NCBI GenBank assembly: GCA_050743265.1 | Contig: JBOGEN010000096.1 | Coordinates: 1-35,114 of the forward strand | Length of the DNA stretch: 35,114 nucleotides | From: JBOGEN01 sp050743265 | Lineage (GTDB): Bacteria > Actinomycetota > Actinomycetes > JBOGEN01 | Direction of reading: 5' to 3' | Shown here: piece after piece, positions 8,071-16,841 of the stretch | Layout of the letters: each line of letters begins with the position of its first letter | How positions within the stretch are numbered: position 1 is the stretch's first letter | Made by a program: the position numbers and the translations under genes | The notes under the pieces: model-generated | What the model saw: the letters and a program-made list of their open reading frames with translations, nothing else | Database searches by the model: none | Told to the model about the DNA's origin: nothing

Positions 8071-11000
8071 TCAGGGGCGCAGGCGCAGCCCTCGCGGGGT
8101 GGCGCGGAAGCCACCCTGCTCCAGGGCCCGGCCCAGCGGGCTGTCCAGCGCGGGGGCGCCGTCCGCCTTCTCGACCGTGAGCCGTCCGAGCGCCCCACCG
8201 GTTACCGCCGCCGCGAGCGCGCGGACGGCCTCGTCCAGCACATCGGGCTCGTCGGTGAAGCTGAGCAGCGTCCGGCCGCCGCGCTCGACGTAGAGGGCGA
8301 GCCGTCCGCCGACGAGGACGACGAGCGCACCCGCCTTGCGACCCGGCCGGTGGCCCGGTGTCTCGCCTGGCCGGGCAGGCCACGGCAACGCCGCACCGTA
8401 TGGGCTGGCCGGGTCAGTGGCGGCGAGCACGAACGCGGCGGGACCGTCAGCGGGTCGGCTCTCGCGCGCGGGGTCCCGTGCGGCTCCGGCGCGCAGGCGG
8501 TCGACCGCTCCCGGGGTGGCGAACTGCGCCGCGCCGAGTCCCTCGACGTAGTAGCCGCGCCGGCACCGGCCCGCGTCCTCGAACGCGGACAGCACCCGGT
8601 ACGCCGCTGCGAAGCCGCCCGGAACCTGCTCGGCCGTCACCGCTCCGCGGGTGAGCACGCCGTGCCGGTCGAGCAGTGCCTCGGCCCTCGCATGCGCGCG
8701 GCGCGTCTCGTCGTCGTCCCGAGGGGCGAGCAGTGACCAGCGGCCTGCCACGGTCGGCGGTCCGGGGCGGCTCGGCATCACCGGACGGGACGCGCGCCCC
8801 CGGTACCGGGCACGCGTGGGCACAGGGCGGGCCCGGTGCGCCGGACGGCCGGCGCCGAGCAGCGTCCGCATCGGCGCCAGCGTGTCGTTGGTGACGTACC
8901 CCGCCCACACCAGGTCCCACAGTGCGCTCGCCAGTGCGGCGTCGTCCGTCGCGCCCGCCCGGTCGGACAGCGCACGGAAGAACAACGCCATGTCGCCGTG
9001 CAGCGCGTCGAGGACGCCGACGTGCATCGGGGTCAGCGCCACGTCCTCGTCCGGCGGGGGCAGCAGGAGCGGGGCGGTCTCGGTCGGCGCGAGCACGACC
9101 CACCCGTCGTCGCCGGGCAGGGCCCCCGCACCCGCCCACGTCACCTCACCGGACGAGGTCAGCTCGTCCAGCATCGCCGGCGTGTAGTCGACCACCCGGG
9201 CAGGCAGCACCAGCCGCTCCAGCGCGGACGCGGGCAGCGGCGTGCCACTGAGCTGCTCGACCACGCGGGCAAGCCCGTCCACACCCCGCAGCCCCTGCGA
9301 TCGGGGTTCGCTGCCCGGCCCTGCGGCCCCCGGCGGGGACGACACGTGCTGCCACCGGGGCAGGAAGCGGGCCAGAGCGGCAGCCGGGACCGGCTCGACC
9401 TCCTGCCGCAGCGCAGCCAGCGAGCGCCGGCGCAGGCGCCGCAGCACCTCGGGGTCGCACCACTCGGTGCCCGTACCGCCCGGGCGGAACTCACCCGAGG
9501 ACACCCGCCCGGCCGTGGCCAGCCGCTGGAGGGTGCCGGTGACGACGGCGACGCCGAGACCGAAGCGCTCCGCGACCGCGGTCGCGGCGAACGGGCCGTG
9601 GGTGCGCGCGTGGCGGGAGACGACGTCGCCGAGCGGGTCGTCCACCGGCTCCGTGAACGCCACGGGCACGCCCACCGGCAGGGGCACGCCGAGGGCGTCC
9701 CGCAGGCGGCCTGCGTCCTCCACGACCGCCCAGCGGTCCTCGCGGGCGATGCGGACGAGAATCACCCGCCGGGCCGCGACGAGCTCCGCCAGCCACGCCG
9801 GGTCGGCGCCACGCGCCGCCGCCTCGCCCTCGCTGAGCGGGCCGAGTACGCGGAGCAGATCCGCCGTGCCCTCGACGTCCTTCACGCGACGCTCGTCCGT
9901 GAGCCACTGCAGCTCGCGCTCGACCTGGGCAACGGCGTCGGCGTCCAGCAGCTCGCGCAGGTCCGCCTGGCCGAGCAGCTCGGCCAGCAGGCGCGAGTCC
10001 AGCGCGAGCGCCGCGGCCCGGCGTTCGGCCAGCGGGCTGTCCCCCTCGTAGAGGTACTGCGCCACGTACCCGAGCAGCAGCGACCGTGCGAACGGTGACG
10101 GCTCGGGCGTCACCACCTCGGCGAACCGCACGCGGCGCGCCGCCACGTCCCGCATGAGCCCGACGAGGCCGGGGACGTCGAACACGTCCTGGAGGCACTC
10201 GCGCATCGTCTCGAGCACGATCGGGAACGACCCGTACTGGCTCGCCACCGACAGCAGCTGGGCCGAACGCCGCCGCTGCTGCCACAACGGGGTACGCCGC
10301 CGCGGGTCGCGCCGGGGGAGCAGCAGGGCTCGGGCCGCGCACTCGCGGAACCGGGACGCGAACAGCGCCGACCCGCCCACCTCGTCGGTGACGAGCTGCT
10401 CGACCTCGTCCGGGTCGAACACGGCAAGGTCGGGAGGGGGCTCGTCCTCGGTGTCCGGCAGGCGCAGCACGATGCCGTCGTCGGCGTGCATGGCCTGCGC
10501 GTCCACGCCGTACCGCTCGCGCAGCCTGGCCGCCATCGCCAGTGCCCAGGGCGCGTGCACGCGGGCCCCGTGCGGCGAGTGCACGACCACGCGCCAGTCA
10601 CCGAGCTCGTCGCGGAACCGCTCGACCACGACCGTCTTGTCGTCGGGGACGTGCTGGGTGGCCTCGCGCTGCTCGCCCAGGTACGAGACGAGGTTGGCGG
10701 CGGCCCACGCGTCCAGCCCCAGGCCGGTCACGCGGGCGGTGGCCGCCTCCTCGTCCAGCCCGGCCAGCTCACGGACGAGCCCTCCGATGGCCCGGCCCAG
10801 CTCCGCCGGGCGGCCCGGCGCGTCCCCCTTCCAGAACGGGAGCCGGCCGGCCTGGCCGGGGGCGGGGGTGACCAGCACGCGGTCGTGCGTGATGTCGTCG
10901 ATCCGCCACGAGGTCGTGCCGAGGGTGAAGACGTCGCCGACACGGGACTCGTACACCATCTCCTCGTCGAGCTCGCCGACGCGGCGGGACGTCTCACCCG

Positions 11001-12678
11001 ACCCGGCGGCGAGGAACACGCCGAACAGGCCGCGGTCGGGGATCGTGCCGCCGCTCGTCACGGCAAGGCGCTGCGCCCCGGGACGGCCGGTGAGCGTGCC
11101 GGCGACCCGGTCCCACACGACGCGGGGACGCAGCTCGGCGAACTCGTCGGACGGGTAGCGCCCCGACAGCATGTCGAGCACCGACTCGAGCGCGGACTGC
11201 GGCAGCGACGCGAACGAGGCCGCGCGCCGCACCAGCGCGCCGAGCGCGTCGACGTCCCAGGCGTCCATCGCGGTCATCGAGACGACGTGCTGGGCCAGGA
11301 CGTCCAGGGGGTTGGACGGGATGCGCAGCGCCTCGATCTGGCCGTGGCGCATCCGTTCGGCCACCACCGCGGTCTGCACGAGGTCGCCCCGGTACTTGGG
11401 GAAGACGACGCCACGGGAGACGGCCCCCACCTGGTGCCCGGCCCGCCCGACGCGCTGCAGGCCGCTGGCCACCGACGGCGGCGACTCGACCTGGACGACC
11501 AGGTCGACCGCGCCCATGTCGATGCCCAGCTCCAGGCTCGACGTCGCGACCACGGCGGGCAGCCGGCCCGCCTTGAGGTCGTCCTCGACGAGCGCACGCT
11601 GCTCCTTCGACACCGAGCCGTGGTGGGCACGTGCAATCACGTCGGGCAAACCTGCGGACGCACCGGACTGCGCCATCACCGCCGCGGGCGGGCCGGAGTA
11701 CTCCAGCTGCTCGCCCGTACGGCGCTCCCAGGCGATCTCGTTGAGCCGAGCCGTCAGCCGCTCGGCGAGGCGTCGCGAGTTGGCGAACACGATCGTCGAG
11801 CGGTGTGCCTCGACGAGGTCGACGAGACGTTCCTCGACGTGCGGCCAGATCGACGCGCGCTCCTCGGGCCCCGCGGCGGAGCCCTCGAACTCCCCGGTCG
11901 GCTGACCCAGCTGGGACATGTCCTCCACCGGGACGACGACCTGCAGGTCGACCTCCTTCTCCGACGGGGGCTGCACGGCGTGCACGCGGGCCGCGGCCCC
12001 GAGGAAGCGGGCCACCTCGTCCACCGGGCGTACGGTCGCCGACAGGCCGACTCGCTGCGCCGGCGCGTCGAGCAGGGCGTCGAGCCGTTCGAGCGACAGC
12101 GCGAGGTGGGCGCCGCGCTTCGTGCCCGCCACGGCGTGGACCTCGTCGACGATCACGGTCTCGACGCCGCGCAGGGACTCCCGTGCCTGTGAGGTGAGCA
12201 GCAGGAACAGCGACTCGGGCGTCGTGATGAGGATGTCGGGCGGACGCCTCGCCATGGACCGCCGCGCGTCCTGGGGCGTGTCACCCGAGCGGATGCCGAT
12301 CTCGATCGTCGGCTCCGGGAGGCCGAGCCGCGTCGACGCCTGTCGGATGCCGGCGAGCGGCGCGCGCAGGTTGCGCTCCACGTCGACCGCGAGGGCCTTG
12401 AGCGGGGACACGTACAGCACGCGGCAGCGGCGCTTCGCCTCGACCGGTGGGGGTGTGGTGACGAGCCGGTCGAGCGCGGCGAGGAAGGCGGCCAATGTCT
12501 TGCCCGACCCGGTCGGCGCGACGACGAGCGCGTGCCCGCCCTCCTGGATCACCGACCACGCCCCGGCCTGGGCCTGCGTCGGATGGTCGAAGGCGCCCGT
12601 GAACCAGGCGCGCGTCGCGGGGGAGAACGCCTCGAGGACGTCCCGCCCACCACCCCGAGCCGGCTGGTCAGCGGTCAC
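8071..12678 (-). CDS. lhr: Lhr-type ATP-dependent 3'-5' DNA helicase
   Basis: A 1535-residue superfamily-2 helicase, full length for the long Lhr clade (about 1500 residues in mycobacteria). It has a Q-motif region (about 34-41), Walker A APTGSGKT (54-61), TTPESL, DEVH box (178-181), SAT motif (GLSATVRP) and motif VI QRVGRAGH. A winged-helix domain and the long Lhr C-terminal region follow. Mycobacterial Lhr is a single-strand-dependent ATPase that unwinds RNA:DNA hybrids and is induced by DNA damage. The GTG at 12676-12678 begins MTADQPARGGGRDVLEAF. It is probably the first gene of an lhr-nei unit. No LexA box is evident upstream. Long open frames on the opposite strand are composition shadows. 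Confidence 0.97.
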   Translation of the reverse strand: MTADQPARGGGRDVLEAFSPATRAWFTGAFDHPTQAQAGAWSVIQEGGHALVVAPTGSGKTLAAFLAALDRLVTTPPPVEAKRRCRVLYVSPLKALAVDVERNLRAPLAGIRQASTRLGLPEPTIEIGIRSGDTPQDARRSMARRPPDILITTPESLFLLLTSQARESLRGVETVIVDEVHAVAGTKRGAHLALSLERLDALLDAPAQRVGLSATVRPVDEVARFLGAAARVHAVQPPSEKEVDLQVVVPVEDMSQLGQPTGEFEGSAAGPEERASIWPHVEERLVDLVEAHRSTIVFANSRRLAERLTARLNEIAWERRTGEQLEYSGPPAAVMAQSGASAGLPDVIARAHHGSVSKEQRALVEDDLKAGRLPAVVATSSLELGIDMGAVDLVVQVESPPSVASGLQRVGRAGHQVGAVSRGVVFPKYRGDLVQTAVVAERMRHGQIEALRIPSNPLDVLAQHVVSMTAMDAWDVDALGALVRRAASFASLPQSALESVLDMLSGRYPSDEFAELRPRVVWDRVAGTLTGRPGAQRLAVTSGGTIPDRGLFGVFLAAGSGETSRRVGELDEEMVYESRVGDVFTLGTTSWRIDDITHDRVLVTPAPGQAGRLPFWKGDAPGRPAELGRAIGGLVRELAGLDEEAATARVTGLGLDAWAAANLVSYLGEQREATQHVPDDKTVVVERFRDELGDWRVVVHSPHGARVHAPWALAMAARLRERYGVDAQAMHADDGIVLRLPDTEDEPPPDLAVFDPDEVEQLVTDEVGGSALFASRFRECAARALLLPRRDPRRRTPLWQQRRRSAQLLSVASQYGSFPIVLETMRECLQDVFDVPGLVGLMRDVAARRVRFAEVVTPEPSPFARSLLLGYVAQYLYEGDSPLAERRAAALALDSRLLAELLGQADLRELLDADAVAQVERELQWLTDERRVKDVEGTADLLRVLGPLSEGEAAARGADPAWLAELVAARRVILVRIAREDRWAVVEDAGRLRDALGVPLPVGVPVAFTEPVDDPLGDVVSRHARTHGPFAATAVAERFGLGVAVVTGTLQRLATAGRVSSGEFRPGGTGTEWCDPEVLRRLRRRSLAALRQEVEPVPAAALARFLPRWQHVSSPPGAAGPGSEPRSQGLRGVDGLARVVEQLSGTPLPASALERLVLPARVVDYTPAMLDELTSSGEVTWAGAGALPGDDGWVVLAPTETAPLLLPPPDEDVALTPMHVGVLDALHGDMALFFRALSDRAGATDDAALASALWDLVWAGYVTNDTLAPMRTLLGAGRPAHRARPVPTRARYRGRASRPVMPSRPGPPTVAGRWSLLAPRDDDETRRAHARAEALLDRHGVLTRGAVTAEQVPGGFAAAYRVLSAFEDAGRCRRGYYVEGLGAAQFATPGAVDRLRAGAARDPARESRPADGPAAFVLAATDPASPYGAALPWPARPGETPGHRPGRKAGALVVLVGGRLALYVERGGRTLLSFTDEPDVLDEAVRALAAAVTGGALGRLTVEKADGAPALDSPLGRALEQGGFRATPRGLRLRP

Positions 12679-12721
12679 GACCCCATCCTGCCCTGGGCGT
12701 CCGACAGTTGGGATTGCCGAC

Positions 12722-12759
12722 CGGGTCGCGCTCAGTCGTCCGGGTCGCGCTCAGTCGTC
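12722..12759. repeat. Tandem duplication, two 19-bp units
   Basis: CGGGTCGCGCTCAGTCGTC occurs twice head to tail at 12722-12740 and 12741-12759, in the divergent gap between lhr and the DUF3046 gene. Two identical copies suggest a recent slippage duplication. No protein or promoter function can be read from it. Confidence 0.85.
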
Positions 12760-12807
12760 CGATCCGGCCAGAGGGACCAACCCGTCCGCGTGGGCATACT
12801 GGGCCGC

Positions 12808-13002
12808 GTGCGCCTCACCGAGTTCTGGGCTCGCATGCGCGAGCAGTTCGGCCCCGGCTACGCGGAGTCGTGGGCCCGCGACATGGTGCTGGCCGAGCTC
12901 GGCGGGCGCACCGTGAACGAGGCTCTGGCCCAGGGCGAGGACGCCAAGACGGTGTGGCGCGGCGTGTGCGCGTCGCTGGGCCTGCCGGCCTCCCGGCGCT
13001 GA
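12808..13002 (+). CDS. DUF3046 family small protein
   Basis: A 64-residue acidic/basic protein beginning MRLTEFWARMREQFGPGYAESWARD and containing VLAELGGRTVNEALAQGEDAK and VWRGVCASLGLP. This is the whole DUF3046 family, found almost only in actinobacteria next to recA. The function is not known. The GTG at 12808 starts the conserved MRLTEFW; the much longer open frame upstream is not family sequence. No ribosome-binding site is close. A -10-like CATACT at 12795-12800 stands seven bases before the GTG, so a leaderless transcript is possible. A 13-bp repeat of its last codons (TCCCGGCGCTGAC at 12991-13003) recurs at 13023-13035 after the stop. Confidence 0.88.
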   Translation: MRLTEFWARMREQFGPGYAESWARDMVLAELGGRTVNEALAQGEDAKTVWRGVCASLGLPASRR

Positions 13003-13095
13003 CCTCTCGTAGGCCGTCGGCGTCCCGGCGCTGACGTCCCCCGGTCGGGTCATCTGTCGGGACGGGGCATCCCGGCCCGTGGGAGGCTCGTGCCC

Positions 13096-14376
13096 GTGAC
13101 CTCGACCACGCCCGTGCCCCTCGCTGCCGTACGCGGCCGCACCACGCGGGTGCTCGTCGGCAGCCAGGTGCTCGGGGGCGTCGGCATCGCCACCGGCTTC
13201 GCGGTCGGGGCGCTGCTCGCCGAGGACATCTCGGGCTCGGCGACGCTGTCGGGCCTGGCCCAGACCGCGGGCGTGCTCGGGGGTGCGCTCGCGGCCGTCC
13301 CACTCGCCCGGCTGTCGATCGCGCGCGGACGCCGGTGGGGGCTCGGCGCCGGGTATGCCGTCGCCAGCGTGGGTGCGGTCGTCGTCGCGGTGGGGGCCGC
13401 CGCGAGCTCCCTGTCCGTGCTGCTCGTCGGCATGGCGCTGTTCGGCGTGGGTCAGGCGTCCGGCCTGCAGGCGAGGTACGCGGCCACGGACGTGGCCGAG
13501 CCCGCGCGCCGCAGCCGTGCGCTGGCCACCGTCGTCTGGGCGACCACGGTGGGTGCCGTCCTCGGGCCGTCGCTCGCCGACCCCGCCGGCGGCACGGCCC
13601 GCGCCCTGGGGCTCCCTTCGCTGGCGGGCCCGTTCCTCTGGTCGCTCGTCTCCTTCGGTCTTGCCGCGCTCACCATCCAGATGTTCCTGCGTCCCGACCC
13701 CCTGCTCCTTGCCCGTGAGTGGGCGAGCCGTGACGAGGACGACCCGCCCGCCGCCGACTCGGGGCCGCGCCGGGACGGCACCGCCCAGGTGATCGCCGCC
13801 ATCCGCGCCTCGCCCAACGCGGTACTCGCGCTGGTCGCCTTGGTGGCCGCACACGCGGTCATGATCGGCGTGATGTCCATGACGCCGGTGCACCTCGGGC
13901 ACGGGGGCGTGACGCTGCGCGTCATCGGGCTTGTGTTCAGCGTGCACATCCTCGGGATGTACGCGTTCAGCCCCGTCGTCGGATGGCTCGCCGACCGGGT
14001 GGGACGCGTGCCCGTCCTGCTCGTGGGCTGTGGCGTGCTCGTCGTGTCCCTGCACGTGGCGGGGCACACCGCCGGCCACGAGTCGCAGCAGGTCGGCGTC
14101 GGGCTGTTCCTGCTGGGTCTGGGCTGGTCGTGCTGCATCGTCGCGGGCTCGACCCTGCTGAGCGAGTCCGTCGGCACCGAGGTGCGTCCGGCGGTGCAGG
14201 GTGCGGCCGACCTCGTCATGGGGCTCGGCGGTGCCGCGGCCGGTGGGCTCGCCGGGGTGGTCGTCGGGACGGCCGGGTACGACGTCCTCGCGGTCGTCTC
14301 CTCGGTCCTCACCGTGCCCGTCATCGTGCTGGCGGCCAGGGCGCTGCCCCGCAGCCGCCGGCCATCCGGCGTCTGA
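13096..14376 (+). CDS. MFS transporter
   Basis: A 426-residue major facilitator superfamily protein with about twelve hydrophobic helices. The family loop between helices 2 and 3 reads VPLARLSIARGRRWGLGAGY, and the equivalent loop in the C-terminal half reads GWLADRVGRVPVLLVG. A long cytoplasmic central loop (about residues 205-235) is rich in Asp, Pro and Arg. The overall type resembles proton-driven drug/small-molecule exporters, but the substrate cannot be predicted. Start choice: GGGAGG at 13081-13086 is nine bases from the GTG at 13096 and only three from an in-frame GTG at 13090, so 13096 is preferred. No regulator is adjacent. It lies between DUF3046 and recA and is probably not functionally tied to either. 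Confidence 0.85.
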   Translation: MTSTTPVPLAAVRGRTTRVLVGSQVLGGVGIATGFAVGALLAEDISGSATLSGLAQTAGVLGGALAAVPLARLSIARGRRWGLGAGYAVASVGAVVVAVGAAASSLSVLLVGMALFGVGQASGLQARYAATDVAEPARRSRALATVVWATTVGAVLGPSLADPAGGTARALGLPSLAGPFLWSLVSFGLAALTIQMFLRPDPLLLAREWASRDEDDPPAADSGPRRDGTAQVIAAIRASPNAVLALVALVAAHAVMIGVMSMTPVHLGHGGVTLRVIGLVFSVHILGMYAFSPVVGWLADRVGRVPVLLVGCGVLVVSLHVAGHTAGHESQQVGVGLFLLGLGWSCCIVAGSTLLSESVGTEVRPAVQGAADLVMGLGGAAAGGLAGVVVGTAGYDVLAVVSSVLTVPVIVLAARALPRSRRPSGV

Positions 14377-14444
14377 GCAGCGGGCTTCCGGCCCCTGCGC
14401 CACGCGTCTCTCGCGTCCAGGCGGCCGATCCCGGCGTGTCAGGT

Positions 14445-14472
14445 TTGTTCGAACGGGTGTTCGAGGTACGGT
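14445..14472 (+). promoter_or_regulatory. recA promoter candidate
   Basis: TTGTTC at 14445-14450 and TACGGT at 14467-14472 (fitting TAnnnT) are 16 bases apart, upstream of recA and overlapping the SOS box, so LexA binding would block the promoter. The leader would be about 115 bases. Confidence 0.5.
14449..14464. promoter_or_regulatory. LexA-binding SOS box
   Basis: TCGAAC-GGGT-GTTCGA is a perfect inverted repeat with a 4-base spacer and matches the actinobacterial SOS consensus TCGAAC-N4-GTTCGA exactly. It lies about 135 bases upstream of the recA start. Confidence 0.92.
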
Positions 14473-14597
14473 CCACAGGGTCGGTCCCCAACCGACCGTG
14501 TCCACAGGCCATGTCCCCGACGCCTGAATGTCGGAACCGGCCCGTACGGTCACACCCGATGAAGCGCACCCGACGACCCGACACCAGGGCGGCATCC

Positions 14598-16841
14598 ATG
14601 GCACCAGCTCCCGCGGACCGCGAGAAGGCTCTCGACACCGCGCTGGCCCAGATCGAGCGTCAGTTCGGCAAGGGCTCCGTCATGCGGCTCGGCGACGAGA
14701 GCCGTCCCCCCGTGGAGGTCATCCCCACCGGCTCGATCGCGCTCGACGTGGCGCTCGGCATCGGGGGCCTCCCGCGGGGGCGCGTCGTCGAGATCTACGG
14801 CCCCGAGTCGAGCGGCAAGACCACGGTCGCGCTGCACGCCGTCGCGAACGCGCAGAAGACGGGCGGCATCGCCGGCTTCATCGACGCGGAGCACGCCCTC
14901 GACCCGGAGTACGCGGGCAAGCTGGGCGTCGACACGGACGCGCTGCTCGTCTCCCAGCCCGACACCGGTGAGCAGGCCCTCGAGATCGCGGACATGCTGA
15001 TCCGCTCCGGTGCGCTCGACGTCATCGTCATCGACTCTGTCGCCGCGCTGGTGCCGCGTGCCGAGATCGAGGGCGAGATGGGCGACAGCCACGTCGGGTT
15101 GCAGGCCCGTCTCATGAGCCAGGCCATGCGCAAGATCACGGGTGCGCTCAGCCACTCAAAGACGACCGCGATCTTCATCAACCAGCTCCGCGAAAAAGTC
15201 GGGGTCATGTTCGGATGTGGATCTTGGTACACGAATGTAACTCTCGCTGACGGTACGCAGGAAAAGCTAGGCAAGATCGTCAACCAGAAGATGCCGGTTG
15301 AGGTCATGTCGTACGACCCGGATCAGGGGCAACTCGTACCGCGGAAGATTGTCAACTGGTTCAACAACGGTCGTGCCGAGGAGTTCCTGCACTTCAAGGT
15401 CGAGCGTGCTGGTGGTGGCAGCGGTCGCGGCAACGCCAGCCTTGCTATGACGCCCAACCATCAGATCTGCACACCCGGAGGGTGGCGCGAGGCTCAAGAA
15501 TTGAGCGTCGGCGACCGTGTCATGCTGGCTCAGCCGCAACTTCTGAGTGACCAGCAGTGGCAGGTGATCCTCGGTTCGGTCATGGGGGACGGAAATCTCT
15601 CTGTCCCCGTCCGCAAGGATTCTGAGAGCGCGCGGTTCCGGATGGGCCAGGGGGCAAAGCAGGAGCCATACCTGGAGTGGAAGACCTCTCTGCTGGAGAA
15701 CATCCCTCACTCGCGTTCCACGAACGCCAAGGGATCGTCATTCGTCGACTTCACACCGCTCGCTGAGCTGTCTGAGTTGCGCCAGGTCGTTTACTTCGGT
15801 GACGGTAAGAAGCACATCACGTGGGATTACTTGAAGGCGCTCACGCCTCTGGCGTTGGCCGTCTGGTACATGGACGATGGCTGTTTCACACTGCGGTCCA
15901 AGGGTGTTCAGGAGCGCACACATGGTGGCAGCGGTCGCGCTGAAATCTGTGTCGAGGCGATGAGCCCTGGATCACGTGAACGCCTGGTTGAACACCTCCG
16001 TGACTCGTTCGGGCTCGATGCCAGGGTGTCTCCGCGGGGCGCGCGGAAGATCGCAGTCCTGCAGTTCACAACTGCCGCTACCGCAAAGCTTCATGAGCTG
16101 ATTGCGGCGTACGTGCACCCTTCAATGGAGTACAAGTTGCTCCAGCGTTACCGCGGGCAGTTCGCTGTCAGGCCACAGTTCTCCACGCCGGCAACCGCAC
16201 TCATGCCAGCGCGGATCAGAGAGATCATGTCGAGGCGTGACTACCAGATCATGAGCCGCTACGACATCGAGGTCGAGGGCTCGCACAACTACCTCGCTGA
16301 CGGCGTCGTCGTCCACAACAGTCCTGAGACCACGTCAGGTGGGCGGGCGCTGAAGTTCTACGCGTCGATCCGGCTCGACGTCCGCCGCATCGAGACGCTC
16401 AAGGACGGCACCGAGCCGGTCGGCAACCGGGTGCGCATCAAAGTCGTGAAGAACAAGGTCAGCCCGCCGTTCAAGCAGGCGGAGGTGGACCTGCTGTTCG
16501 GGCAGGGCATCAGCCGTGAGGGCGGGCTCATCGACCTCGGCGTGGAGCAGGGGTTCGTGCGCAAGTCCGGCGCGTGGTACACGTACGACGGCGACCAGCT
16601 CGGCCAGGGCAAGGAGAACTCCCGCAACTTCCTGCGGGACAACCCCGACCTCGCCGACGAGATCGAGAAGAAGCTCAAGGAGAAGCTGGGCATCGGGCCA
16701 CGTCTGGACGCCGAGGCCCCTCAGCCCGAGGCACCCGGCTCGGAGTCCGCCGGCCCCGGGGCCAAGCCCGCGTCCTCTCGGCCGTCGGCGGCCAAGCCCG
16801 CGGACGCCACGCCGGAGGCTCCCACGCCCATCGACGAGTGA
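14598..16841 (+). CDS. recA: Recombinase RecA precursor containing an intein
   Basis: A 747-residue precursor predicted to yield a 379-residue RecA after protein splicing. RecA forms filaments on single-stranded DNA, pairs homologous strands and triggers LexA self-cleavage. The N-extein carries the Walker A GPESSGKT and the VIVIDSVAALVPRAEIEGEMGD-type Walker B region, and it ends in REKVGVMFG. The C-extein begins SPETTSGGRALKFYASIRLD and ends with an Ala/Pro-rich acidic tail. The start at 14598 (MAPAPADREKALDTALAQIE) fits the family; an ATG 39 bases upstream would add an Arg-rich stretch. The SOS box and promoter lie upstream. The stop overlaps the recX GTG (GTGA). The second known intein site in mycobacterial RecA, before SPPFK, is uninterrupted here (NKVSPPFK). 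Confidence 0.97.
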   Translation: MAPAPADREKALDTALAQIERQFGKGSVMRLGDESRPPVEVIPTGSIALDVALGIGGLPRGRVVEIYGPESSGKTTVALHAVANAQKTGGIAGFIDAEHALDPEYAGKLGVDTDALLVSQPDTGEQALEIADMLIRSGALDVIVIDSVAALVPRAEIEGEMGDSHVGLQARLMSQAMRKITGALSHSKTTAIFINQLREKVGVMFGCGSWYTNVTLADGTQEKLGKIVNQKMPVEVMSYDPDQGQLVPRKIVNWFNNGRAEEFLHFKVERAGGGSGRGNASLAMTPNHQICTPGGWREAQELSVGDRVMLAQPQLLSDQQWQVILGSVMGDGNLSVPVRKDSESARFRMGQGAKQEPYLEWKTSLLENIPHSRSTNAKGSSFVDFTPLAELSELRQVVYFGDGKKHITWDYLKALTPLALAVWYMDDGCFTLRSKGVQERTHGGSGRAEICVEAMSPGSRERLVEHLRDSFGLDARVSPRGARKIAVLQFTTAATAKLHELIAAYVHPSMEYKLLQRYRGQFAVRPQFSTPATALMPARIREIMSRRDYQIMSRYDIEVEGSHNYLADGVVVHNSPETTSGGRALKFYASIRLDVRRIETLKDGTEPVGNRVRIKVVKNKVSPPFKQAEVDLLFGQGISREGGLIDLGVEQGFVRKSGAWYTYDGDQLGQGKENSRNFLRDNPDLADEIEKKLKEKLGIGPRLDAEAPQPEAPGSESAGPGAKPASSRPSAAKPADATPEAPTPIDE
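15216..16319 (+). mobile_element. RecA intein with LAGLIDADG homing endonuclease domain
   Basis: An in-frame 368-codon insertion between Gly and Ser of VMFG/SPETT. It begins with Cys1 and ends VVHN, followed by Ser+1 at 16320, so all residues for canonical splicing are present. Block B has TPNH with H82. The endonuclease motifs are LGSVMGDG (catalytic D125) and LAVWYMDDG (D221). The C-terminal blocks are YDIEVEGSHNYLADG and VVVHN. The insertion site and sequence type (for example IVNWFNNG, DQQWQVILGS, GDGKK) agree with my recall of the M. leprae RecA intein and differ from that of M. tuberculosis. GC content is visibly lower and codons such as GAT, TCT, GTT and TTG are common, unlike the host gene, which indicates horizontal origin. 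Both endonuclease Asp residues remain, so homing may still be possible. Confidence 0.95.

Noticed and set aside
8836..12192. Long plus-strand open frames (8836-10098 and 10486-12192) opposite lhr
   Set aside because: Antisense to a full-length helicase with all motifs; low-complexity sequence and no ribosome-binding sites.
12722..12759. CRISPR array
   Set aside because: Only two 19-bp units in direct contact with no spacers and no cas genes.
15216..16319. Insertion that inactivates recA
   Set aside because: The insert is in frame, starts with Cys, ends with His-Asn before Ser and has intein splicing blocks, so a functional RecA is expected after splicing.
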